From Saccoglossus kowalevskii (Eukaryota; Hemichordata; Enteropneusta; Harrimaniidae): 64,000 bases of DNA. Position 1 is the first letter of the stretch, and the number at the start of each line of letters is the position of its first letter. Positions 53,101 through 64,000 of this stretch are shown piece by piece. The translations under genes and the position numbers were made by a program. The stretch spans positions 55,006 to 119,005 of the forward strand of contig NW_003116181.1 of the NCBI RefSeq assembly GCF_000003605.2, read 5' to 3'. The notes beneath the pieces are model-generated. The model saw only the letters and a program-made list of their open reading frames with translations. It was not told where the DNA came from and made no database searches.

Positions 53101-53730
53101 TGCTAGTCTTCCAATGGGACACTAGTGCAGTGGAATGATGCTCTTCTAATGTAACACTAGATTAGTATAATGCTAGTCTTCTAATGCGACACTAGTACAG
53201 TGGAACGATGCTCTTCTAATGTAACACTAGATTAGTAGAAGGCTAGTATTCAAATGCGACACTAGTACAGTGGAATGATGCTCTTCTAATGTAACACTAG
53301 ATTAGTAGAAGGCTAGTATTCAAATGCGACACTAGTACAGTGGAATGATGCTCTTCTAATGTAACACTAGATTAGTAGAAGGCTAGTATTCAAATGCGAC
53401 ACTAGTACAGTGGAACGATGCTCTTCTAATGTAACACTAGATTAGTAGAAGGCTAGTATTCAAATGCGACACTAGTACAGTGGAATGATGCTCTTCTAAT
53501 GTAACACTAGATTAGTAGAATGCTAGTCTTCTAATGCGACACTAGTGCAGTGGAATGATGCTCTTCTAATGTAACACTAGTTTAGTAGAATGCTAGTCTT
53601 CTAATGCGACACTAGTACAGTGGAATGATGCTCGTCTAATGTAACACTAGATTAGTAGAATGCTAGTATTCAAATGCGACACTAGTACAGTGGAATGAGG
53701 GTCTTCTAATGTAACACTAGATTAGTAGAA

Positions 53731-53835
53731 TGCTAGTCTCTAATGCGACACTGGTACAGTGGAATGATGCTCTTCTAATGTAACACTAGATTAGTAGAAT
53801 GCTAGTCGTCTAATGCGACACTAGTACAGTGGGAA
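53731..53835. repeat. Two one-base indels in neighbouring dimers
   Basis: GCTAGTCTCTAATG near 53731 lacks one base of GCTAGTCTTCTAATG, and ACAGTGGGAATG near 53827 has an extra G. Other isolated single-base indels are an extra T at 4501-4506, an extra A near 11870, an extra C in ACACCTAG near 31826 and a missing A in GTGGATGATG near 54811. Their rarity shows how strictly the 35-bp spacing is kept elsewhere. Confidence 0.65.
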
Positions 53836-56800
53836 TGATGCTCTTCTAATGTAACACTAGATTAGTAGAATGCTAGTATTCTAATGCGACACTAGTACAG
53901 TGGTATGATGCTTTTCTAATGTAACACTAGATCAGTAGAATGCTAGTCTCCTAATGCAACACTAGTACAGTGGAATGAGGCTCTTCTAATGTAACACTAG
54001 ATCAGTAGAATGCTAGTCTTCTAATGCGACACTAGTACAGTGGAATGATGCTCTTCTAATGTAACACTAGATTAGTAGAATGTTAGTCTTCTAATGCGAC
54101 ACTAGTACAGTGGAATGATGCTCTTCTAATGTAACACTAGATTAGTAGAATGCTAGTATTCTAATGCGACACTAGTACAGTGGAATGAGGCTCTTCTAAT
54201 GTAACACTAGATTAGTAGAATGCTAGTCTTCTAATGCGACACTAGTACAGTGGAATGATGCTCTTCTAATGTAACACTAGATTAGTAGAATGCTAGTCTT
54301 CTAATGCGACACTAGTGCAGTGGAATGATGCTCTTCTAATGTAACACTAGATTAGTAGAATGCTAGTATTCGAATGCGACACTAGTGCAGTGGAATCATA
54401 GTCTTCTAATGTAACACTAGATTAGTAGAATGCTAGTCTTCTAAAGCGACACTAGTACAGTGGAATGATGCTCTTCTAAAGTAACACTAGATTAGTATAA
54501 TTCTAGTCTTCTAATGCGACACTAGTAAAGTGGAATGATGCTCTTCTAATGTAACACTAGATTAGTAGAATGCTAATCGTCTAATGCGACACTAGTTCAG
54601 TGGAATCATAGTCTTCTAATGTAACACTAGATTAGTAGAATGCTAGTCTTCTAATGCGACACTAGTACAGTGGAATGATGCTCTTCTAATGTAACACTAG
54701 ATTAGTAGAATGCTAATCGTCTAATGCGACACTAGTTCAGTGGAATCATAGTCTTCTAATGTAACACTAGATTAGTAGAATGCTAATCGTCTAATGCGAC
54801 ACTAGTACAGTGGATGATGCTCTTCTAATGTAACACTAGATTAGTAGAATGCTAGTCTTCTAATGCGACACTAGTAAAGTGGAATGATGCTCTTCTAATG
54901 TAACACTAGATTAGTAGAATGCTAATCGTCTAATGCGACACTAGTTCAGTGGAATCATAGTCTTCTAATGTAACACTAGATTAGTAGAATGCTAGTCTTC
55001 TAATGCGACACTAGTACAGTGGAATGATGCTCTTCTAATGTAACACTGGATTAGTATAATGCTAATTTCCTAATGCGACAATAGTACAGTGGTATGATGC
55101 TTTTCTAATGTAACACTAGATCAGTAGAATGCTAGTCTCCTAATGCAACACTAGTACAGTGGAATGAGGCTCTTCTAATGTAACACTAGATTAGTAGAAT
55201 GCTAGTCTTCTAATGCGACACTAGTACAGTGGAATGATGCTCTTCTAATGTAACACTAGATTAGTAGAATGTTAGTATTCTAATGCGACACGAGTACAGT
55301 GGAATGATGCTCTTCTAATGTAACACTAGATTAGTAGAATGCTAGTCTTCTAATGCGACACTAGTGCAGTGGAATGATGCTCTTCTAATGTAACACTAGT
55401 TTAGTAGAATGCTAGTATTCAAATGCGACACTAGTACAGTGGAATGATGCTCTTCTAATGTAACAATAGATTAGTAGAATGCTAGTATTCAAATGCGACA
55501 CTAGTACAGTGGAATGATGCTCTTCTAATGTAACAATAGATTAGTAGAATGCTAGTCTTCTAATGCGACACTAGTACAGTGGAATGATGCTCTTCTAATG
55601 TAACACTAGATCAGTAGAATGCTAGTCTTCTAATGCGACACTAGTGCAGTGGAATGATGCTCTTCTAATGTAACACTAGTTTATTAGAATGCTAGTCTTC
55701 TAATGCGACACTAGTACAGTGGAATGATGCTCTTCTAATGTAACACTAGATTAGTAGAAGGCTAGTCTTCTAATGTAACACAAGTTTAGTAGAATGCTAG
55801 TCTTCTAATGCGACACTAGTACAGTGGAATAATGCTCTTCTAATGTAACACTAGATTAGTAGAAGGCTAGTCTTCTAATGCGACACAAGTACAGTGGAAT
55901 GACGCTCTTCTAATGTAACACTAGATTAGTATAATGCTAGTCTTCTAATGCGACACTAGTACAGTGGAATCTTAGTCTTCTAATGCGACACTAGAATAGT
56001 AGAATTCTAGTCTTTTAATGCGACACTAGTACAGTGGAACGATGCTCTTCTAATGTAACACTGGATTAGTATAATGCTAATTTCCTAATGCGACAATAGT
56101 ACAGTGGTATGATGCTTTTCTAATGTAACACTAGATCAGTAGAATGCTAGTCTCCTAATGCAACACTAGTACAGTGGAATGATGCTCTTCTAATGTAACA
56201 CTAGATTAGTAGAATGTTAGTATTCTAATGCGACACTAGTACAGTGGAATGATGCTCTTCTAATGTAACACTAGATTAGTAGAATGCTAGTCTTCTAATG
56301 CGACACTAGTGCAGTGGAATGATGCTCTTCTAATGTAACACTAGTTTAGTAGAATGCTAGTCTTCTAATGCGACACTAGTACAGTGGAATGATGCTCTTC
56401 TAATGTAACACTAGATTAGTAGAAGGCTAGTCTTCTAATGCGACACTAGTGCAGTGGAATGATGCTCTTCTAATGTAACACTAGTTTAGTAGAATGCTAG
56501 TCTTCTAATGCGACACTAGTGCAGTGGAATGATGCTCTTCTAATGTAACACTAGATTAGTAGAAGGCTAGTATTCAAATGCGACACTAGTACAGTGGAAT
56601 GATGCTCTTCTAATGTAACAATAGATTAGTAGAATGCTAGTCTTCTAATGCGACACTAGTACAGTGGAATGATGCTCTTCTAATGTAACACTAGATTAGT
56701 AGAATGTTAGTATTCTAATGCGACACTTGTACAGTGGAATGATGCTCTTCTAATGTAACACTAGATTAGTAGAATGCTAGTCTTCTAATGCGACACTAGT

Positions 56801-59800
56801 GCAGTGGAATGATGCTCTTCTAATGTAACAATAGATTAGTAGAATGCTAGTCTTCTAATGCGACACTAGTGCAGTGGAATGATGCTCTTCTAATGTAACA
56901 CTAGATTAGTAGAATGCTAGTCTTCTAATGCGACACTAGTGCAGTGGAATGATGCTCTTCTAATGTAACACTAGTTTAGTAGAATGCTAGTCTTCTAATG
57001 CGACACTAGTACAGTGGAATGATGCTCGTCTAATGTAACACTAGATTAGTAGAAGGCTAGTATTCAAATGCGACACTAGAACAGTGGAATGATGCTCTTC
57101 TAATGTAACAATAGATTAGTAGAATGCTAGTCTTCTAATGCGACACTAGTGCAGTGGAATGATGCTCTTCTAATGTAACACTAGTTTAGTAGAATGCTAG
57201 TCTTCTAATGCGACACTAGTACAGTGGAATGATGCTCGTCTAATGTAACACTAGATTAGTAGAAGGCTAGTATTCAAATGCGACACTAGTACAGTGGAAT
57301 GATGCTCTTCTAATGTAACAATAGATTAGTAGAATGCTAGTCTTCTAATGCGACACTAGTACAGTGGAATGATGCTCGTCTAATGTAACACTAGATTAGT
57401 AGAAGGCTAGTCTTCTAATGCGACACTAGTGCAGTGGAATGATGCTCTTCTAATGTAACACTAGTTTAGTAGAATGCTAGTCTTCTAATGCGACACTAGT
57501 ACAGTGGAATGATGCTCTTCTAATGTAACACTAGATCAGTAGAATGCTAGTCTTCTAATACGACACTAGTACAGTGGAATGATGCTCTTCTAAAGTAACA
57601 CTAGATTAGTATAATGCTAGTCTTCTAATGCGACACTAGTAAAGTGGAATGATGCTCTTCTAATGTAACACTAGATTAGTAGAATGCTAATCGTCTAATG
57701 CGACACTAGTTCAGTGGAATCATAGTCTTCTTATGTAACACTAGATTAGTATAATGCTAGTCTTCTAATGCGACACTAGTACAGTGGAACGATGCTCTTC
57801 TAATGTAACACTAGATTAGTAGAAGGCTAGTCTTCTAATGTAACACTAGTTTAGTAGAATGCTAGTCTTCTAATGCGACACTAGTACAGTGGAATGATGC
57901 TCTTCTAATGTAACACTAGATTAGTAGAAGGCTAGTATTCAAATGCGACACTAGTACAGTGTAATGATGCTCTTCTAATGTAACAATAGATTGGTAGAAT
58001 GCTAGTCTTCTAATGGGACACTAGTGCAGTGGAATGATGCTCTTCTAATGTAACACTACATTAGTATAATGCTTGTCTTCTAATGCGACACTAGTACAGT
58101 GGAACGATGCTCTTCTAATGTAACACTAGATTAGTAGAAGGCTAGTATTCAAATGCGACACTAGTACAGTGGAACGATGCTCTTCTAATGTAACACTAGA
58201 TTAGTAGAATGCCAGTCTTCTAATGCGACACTAGTACAGTGGAATGATGCTCTTCTAATGTAACACTAGATTAATAGAATGCTAGTCGTCTAATGCGACA
58301 CTAGTTCAGTGAAATCATAGTCTTCTAATGTAACACTAGATTAGTAGAATGCTAGTATTCGAATGCGACACTAGTACAGTGGAATGATGCTCTTCTAATG
58401 TAACACTAGATTAGTAGAATGCTAGTATTCGAATGCGACACTAGTACAGTGGAATGATGCTCTTATAATGTAACAATAGATTGGTAGAATGCTAGTCTTC
58501 TAATGCGACACTAGTACAGTGGAATGATGCTCTTCTAATGTAACAATAGATTAGTAGAATGCTAGTCTTCTAATGCGACACTAGTACAGTGGAATGATGC
58601 TCTTCTAATGTAACACTAGATTAGTAGAATGTTAGTATTCTAATGCGACACTTGTACAGTGGAATGATGCTCTTCTAATGTAACACTAGATTAGTAGAAT
58701 GCTAGTCTTCTAATGCGACACTAGTGCAGTGGAATGATGCTCTTCTAATGTAACACTAGTTTAGTAGAATGCTAGTCTTCTAATGCGACACTAGTACAGT
58801 GGAATGATGCTCGTCTAATGTAACACTAGATTAGTAGAAGGCTAGTATTCAAATGCGACACTAGAACAGTGGAATGATGCTCTTCTAATGTAACAAAAGA
58901 TTAGTAGAATGCTAGTCTTCTAATGCGACACTAGTGCAGTGGAATGATGCTCTTCTAATGTAACACTAGTTTAGTAGAATGCTAGTCTTCTAATGCGACA
59001 CTAGTACAGTGGAATGATGCTCGTCTAATGTAACACTAGATTAGTAGAAGGCTAGTATTCAAATGCGACACTAGTACAGTGGAATGATGCTCTTCTAATG
59101 TAACAATAGATTAGTAGAATGCTAGTCTTCTAATGCGACACTAGTACAGTGGAATGATGCTCGTCTAATGTAACACTAGATTAGTAGAAGGCTAGTCTTC
59201 TAATGCGACACTAGTGCAGTGGAATGATGCTCTTCTAATGTAACACTAGTTTAGTAGAATGCTAGTCTTCTAATGCGACACTAGTGCAGTGGAATGATGC
59301 TCTTCTAATGTAACACTAGTTTAGTAGAATGCTAGTCTTCTAATGCGACACTAGTACAGTGGAATGATGCTCTTCTAAAGTAACACTAGATTAGTATAAT
59401 GCTAGTATTCTAATGCGACACTAGTACAGTGGAATGATGCTCTTCTAATGTAACACTAGATTGGTAGAATGCTAATCGTCTAATGGGACACGAGTGCAGT
59501 GGAATCATAGTCTTCTAATGTAACACTAGATTAGTATAATGCTAGTCTTCTAATGCGACACTAGTATAGTGGAACGATGCTCTTCTAATGTAACACTAGA
59601 TTAGTAGAAGGCTAGTATTCAAAGGCGACACTAGTACAGTGGAATGATGCTCTTCTAATGTAACACTAGATTAGTAGAAGGCTAGTATTCAAATGCGACA
59701 CTAGTACAGTGGAATGATGCTCTTCTAATGTAACACTAGATTAGTAGAAGGCTAGTATTCAAATGCGACACTAGTACAGTGGAACGATGCTCTTCTAATG

Positions 59801-60294
59801 TAACACTAGATTAGTAGAAAGCTAGTATTCAAATGCGACACTAGTACAGTGGAATGATGCTCTTCTAATGTAACACTAGATTAGTAGAATGGTAGTATTC
59901 GAATGCGACACTAGTACAGTGGAATGATGCTCTTCTAATGTAACACTAGATTAGTAGAATGCTAGTATTCGAATGCGACACTAGTACAGTGGAATGATGC
60001 TCTTCTAATGTAACAATAGATTGGTAGAATGCTAGTCTTCTAATGCGACACTAGTAAAGTGGAATAATGCTCTTCTAATGTAACACTAGATTAGTAGAAT
60101 GCTAGTCGTCTAATGCGACACTAGTACAGTGGAATCATAGTCTTCTAATGTAATACTAGAATAGTAGAATACTAGTCTTTTAATGCGACACTAGTACAGT
60201 GGAACGATGCTCTTCTAATGTAACACTAGATTAGTAGAATGCCAGTCTTCTAATGCGACACTAGTACAGTGGAATGATGCTCTTCTAATGTAAC

Positions 60295-60356
60295 ACTAGA
60301 TTAATAGTCTTCTGATGTAGCACTAGTTTGGTAGGATGCTAGTCGTCTAATGCGAC
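60295..60356. repeat. Truncated B plus B with clustered A-to-G differences
   Basis: A 27-bp B-type subunit (60295-60321) lacks about eight bases between ATTAATAG and TCTTCT. It is followed by a full B (60322-60356), so B-B replaces B. Four positions within 22 bp read G where nearly all other copies read A: 60314, 60320, 60330 and 60335 (CTGATGTAGC, TTTGGTAGGATGC). The surrounding dimers belong to the 490-bp repeat, in which this dimer is normally ATTAATAGAATGC. It is the most divergent spot I noticed in the window. Confidence 0.8.
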
Positions 60357-62621
60357 ACTAGTTCAGTGGAATCATAGTCTTCTAATGTAACACTAGATTA
60401 GTAGAATGCTAGTATTCGAGTGCGACACTAGTACAGTGGAATGATGCTCTTCTAATGTAACACTAGATTAGTAGAATGCTAGTCTTCTAATGGGACACTA
60501 GTGCAGTGGAATGATGCTCTTCTAATGTAACACTAGATAAGTATAATGCTAGTCTTCTAATGCGACACTAGTACAGTGGAATGATGCTCTTCTAATATAA
60601 CACTAGATTAATATAATGCTAGTCGTCTAATGCGACACTAGTTCAGTGGAATCATAGTCTTCTAATGTAATACTAGAATAGTAGAATGCTAGTCTTTTAA
60701 TGCGACACTAGTACAGTGGAACGATGCTCTTCTAATGTAACACTAGATTAGTATAATGCCAGTCTTCTAATGCGACACTAGTACAGTGGAATGATGCTCT
60801 TCTAATGTAACACTAGATTAATAGAATGCTAGTCGTCTAATGCGACACTAGTTCAGTGGAATCATAGTCTTCTAATGTAACACTAGATTAGTAGAATGCT
60901 AGTATTCAAATGCGACACTAGTACAGTGGAATGATGCTCTTCTAATGTAACACTAGATTAGTAGAAGGCTAGTATTCAAATGCGACACTAGTACAGTGGA
61001 ACGATGCTCTTCTAATGTAACACTAGATTAGTAGAAGGCTAGTATTCAAATGCGACACTAGTACAGTGGAATGATGCTCTTCTAATGTAACAATAGATTA
61101 GTAGAATGCTAGTCTTCTAATGCGACACTAGTACAGTGGAATGATGCTCTTCTAATGTAACACTAGATTAGTAGAATGCTAGTCTTCTAATACGACACTA
61201 GTGCAGTGGAATGATGCTCTTCTAATGTAACACTAGTTTATTAGAATGCTAGTCTTCTAATGCGACACTAGTACAGTGGAATGATGCTCTTCTAATGTAA
61301 CACTAGATTAGTAGAAGGCTAGTCTTCTAATGTAACACAAGTTTAGTAGAATGCTAGTCTTCTAATGCGACACTAGTACAGTGGAATAATGCTCTTCTAA
61401 TGTAACACTAGATTAGTAGAAGGCTAGTCTTCTAATGCGACACAAGTACAGTGGAATGACGCTCTTCTAATGTAACACTAAATTAGTATAATGCTAGTCT
61501 TCTAATGCGACACTAGTACAGTGGAATCTTAGTCTTCTAATGCGACACTAGAATAGTAGAATTCTAGTCTTTTAATGCGACACGAGTACAGTGGAACGAT
61601 GCTCTTCTAATGTAACACTGGATTAGTATAATGCTAATTTCCTAATGCGACAATAGTACAGTGGTATGATGCTTTTCTAATGTAACACTAGATCAGTAGA
61701 ATGCTAGTCTCCTAATGCAACACTAGTACAGTGGAATGAGGCTCTTCTAATGTAACACTAGATTAGTAGAATGCTAGTCTTCTAATGCGACACTAGTACA
61801 GTGGAATGATGCTCTTCTAATGTAACACTAGATTAGTAGAATGTTAGTATTCTAATGCGACACTAGTACAGTGGAATGATGCTCTTCTAATGTAACACTA
61901 GATTAGTAGAATGCTAGTCTTCTAATGCGACACTAGTGCAGTGGAATGATGCTCTTCTAATGTAACACTAGTTTAGTAGAATGCTAGTCTTCTAATGCGA
62001 CACTAGTACAGTGGAATGATGCTCTTCTAATGTAACACTAGATTAGTAGAAGGCTAGTCTTCTAATGCGACACTAGTGCAGTGGAATGATGCTCTTCTAA
62101 TGTAACACTAGTTTAGTAGAATGCTAGTCTTCTAATGCGACACTAGTTCAGTGAAATCATAGTCTTCTAATGTAACACTAGATTAGTAGAATGCTAGTAT
62201 TCGAATGCGACACTAGTACAGTGGAATGATGCTCTTCTAATGTAACACTAGATTAGTAGAATGCTAGTATTCGAATGCGACACTAGTACAGTGGAATGAT
62301 GCTCTTATAATGTAACAATAGATTGGTAGAATGCCAGTCTTCTAATGCGACACTAGTACAGTGGAATGATGCTCTTCTAATGTAACACTAGATTAATAGA
62401 ATGCTAGTCGTCTAATGCGACACTAGTTCAGTGGAATCATAGTCTTCTAATGTAACACTAGATTAGTAGAATGCTAGTCTTCTAATGCGACACTAGTGCA
62501 GTGGAATGATGCTCTTCTAATGTAACACTAGATTAGTAGAAGGCTAGTCTTCTAATGCGACACTAGTGCAGTGGAATGATGCTCTTCTAATGTAACACTA
62601 GTTTAGTAGAATGCTAGTCTT

Positions 62622-63767
62622 CTAATGCGACACTAGTACAGTGGAATGATGCTCTTCTAATGTAACACTAGTTTAGTAGAATGCTAGTCTTCTAATGCGA
62701 CACTAGTTCAGTGCAATCATAGTCTTCTAATGTAATACTAGAATAGTAGAATGCTAGTCTTTTAATGCGACACTAGTACAGTGGAACGATGCTCTTCTAA
62801 TGTAACACTAGATTAGTAGAATGCCAGTCTTCTAATGCGACACTAGTACAGTGGAATGATGCTCTTCTAATGTAACACTAGATTAATATAATGCTAGTCG
62901 TCTAATGCGACATTAGTTCAGTGGAATCATAGTCTTCTAATGTAACACTAGATTAGTAGAATGCTAGTATTCGAATGCGACACTAGTACAGTGGAATGAT
63001 GCTCTTCTAATGTAACACTAGATTAGTAGAATGCTAGTATTCGAATGCGACACTAGTACAGTGGAATGATGCTCTTCTAATGTAACAATAGATTGGTAGA
63101 ATGCTAGTCTTCTAATGCGACACTAGTAAAGTGGAATAATGCTCTTCTAATGTAACACTAGATTAGTAGAATGCTATTCGTCTAATGCGACACTAGTACA
63201 GTGGAATCTTAGTCTTCTAATGCGACACTAGAATAGTAGAATGCTAGTCTTCTAATGCGACACTAGTACAGTGGAATGATGCTCTTCTAATGTAACACTA
63301 GATTAGTAGAATGCTAGTCTTCTAATGCGACACTAGTACAGTGTAATGAGGCTCTTCTAATGTAACACTAGATTAGTGTAATGCTAGTCGTCTAATGCGA
63401 CACTAGTACAATGGAATGAGGCTCTTCTAATGTAACACAAGTTTAGAAGAATGCTAGTCTTCTAATGCGACACTAGTACAGTGGAATGATGCTCTTCTAA
63501 TGTAACACTAGATTAATAGAATGCTAGTCGTCTAATGCGACACTAGTTCAGTGAAATCATAGTCTTCTAATGTAACACTAGATTAGTAGAATGCTAGTAT
63601 TCGAATGCGACACTAGTACAGTGGAATGATGCTCTTCTAATGTAACACTAGATTAGTAGAATGCTAGTATTCGAATGCGACACTAGTACAGTGGAATGAT
63701 GCTCTTATAATGTAACAATAGATTGGTAGAATGCTAGTCTTCTAATGCGACACTAGTACAGTGGAAT
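62622..63767. repeat. 1,146-bp long-range duplication, copy 2
   Basis: Partner of 17794-18939, with two differences seen. The match ends at 63768, where this copy returns to plain GGAATGATG while the other has the GGAATCTTAG chimera. The ACAGTGTAATGAGG block that follows at 63829 is also found near 8401, 11091, 43051 and 51971. Confidence 0.88.
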
Positions 63768-64000
63768 GATGCTCTTCTAATGTAACACTAGATTAGTAGA
63801 ATGCTAGTCTTCTAATGCGACACTAGTACAGTGTAATGAGGCTCTTCTAATGTAACACTAGATTAGTATAATGCTAGTCGTCTAATACGACACTAGTTCA
63901 GTGGAATCATAGTTTTCTAATGTAATACTAGATTAGTAGAATGCCAGTCTTCTAATGCGACACTAGTACAGTGAAATGATGCTCTTCTAATGTAACACTA

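Larger units (their letters stand above)
1..64000. repeat. Tandem satellite array, 70-bp dimer of 35-bp subunits
   Basis: The entire window is head-to-tail copies of a 70-bp unit. A copy begins with ACTAGTACAG at 1, 71, 141 and so on, and the same period is readable to the last base. About 914 units fit. All copies read in the same direction and I found no inverted block and no insertion of unrelated sequence. The consensus has 26 G+C in 70 bases (37%). Most copies differ from the consensus at only a few positions, and the same alternative bases recur in many copies. This is the usual result of unequal exchange or gene conversion within a satellite. Both window edges lie inside the array, so the full length is unknown. 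Arrays of this size are characteristic of eukaryotic constitutive heterochromatin. Whether this one is centromeric cannot be told from sequence alone. I do not recognise the family. Confidence 0.98.

Noticed and set aside
60295-60356. Insertion of a mobile element at the most divergent spot
   Set aside because: All bases can still be aligned to B subunits. There is no foreign sequence, no target-site duplication and no terminal repeat.
1-64000. Protein-coding reading frames
   Set aside because: The consensus dimer has stop triplets in all three frames on both strands, and the 35/70-bp period rotates the frame in each copy. No open stretch of useful length can persist.
1-64000. CRISPR array
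   Set aside because: Repeats of 35 bp in regular order suggest it at first sight, but adjacent units are all related to each other. There are no unique spacers, and the length far exceeds known arrays.

Overview
The whole 64 kb window is one uninterrupted tandem satellite DNA array. I see no gene, RNA gene, transposon, CRISPR array or other unique sequence in it. The basic unit is 70 bp, about 37% G+C by hand count, and is itself a head-to-tail pair of two diverged 35-bp subunits, here called A and B. About 914 dimers (about 1,830 subunits) fill the window, all in the same orientation, and the array runs off both ends.

An array this long with nested higher-order repeats is typical of eukaryotic heterochromatin: centromeric, pericentromeric, subtelomeric or interstitial. 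The sequence does not say which, and I do not recognise the family or the organism. Coding is excluded by arithmetic. 35 and 70 are not multiples of 3, and the consensus dimer has stop triplets in all three frames on both strands.

The structure is in the arrangement of variants. (1) 0-2.7 kb, 9.6-11 kb, 13-15 kb, 22.5-26.6 kb, 40-42.8 kb, 47-48.7 kb and 52.8-53.5 kb are rich in the linked B variant 'GAAGG...ATTCAAATG' and in 105-bp A-B-B trimers. (2) 2.7-3.5, 15.1-16.3, 22.1-22.5, 37.0-37.6, 45.3-46.7 and 60.1-60.9 kb carry a 490-bp seven-dimer higher-order repeat. (3) 20.2-21.2 kb is a 350-bp five-dimer higher-order repeat. It runs into a 700-bp ten-dimer repeat at 21.0-22.2 kb, seen again at 48.8-50.2 kb. 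(4) 23.2-26.6 kb is two successive recent duplications, with offsets of 1,085 and 980 bp. (5) A 1,146-bp segment at 17.8-18.9 kb recurs with two differences at 62.6-63.8 kb, 44,828 bp away.

The window therefore looks like a mosaic of a limited set of subunit variants, shuffled by unequal exchange or amplification, with some exchange out of register between A and B. Four places break the pattern: an indel cluster near 15.0 kb, an A-A junction at 26.62 kb, a B/A chimera at 35.64 kb, and a deletion with clustered A-to-G differences at 60.3 kb. All comparisons were made by eye, so block edges and mismatch counts should be confirmed by self-alignment.
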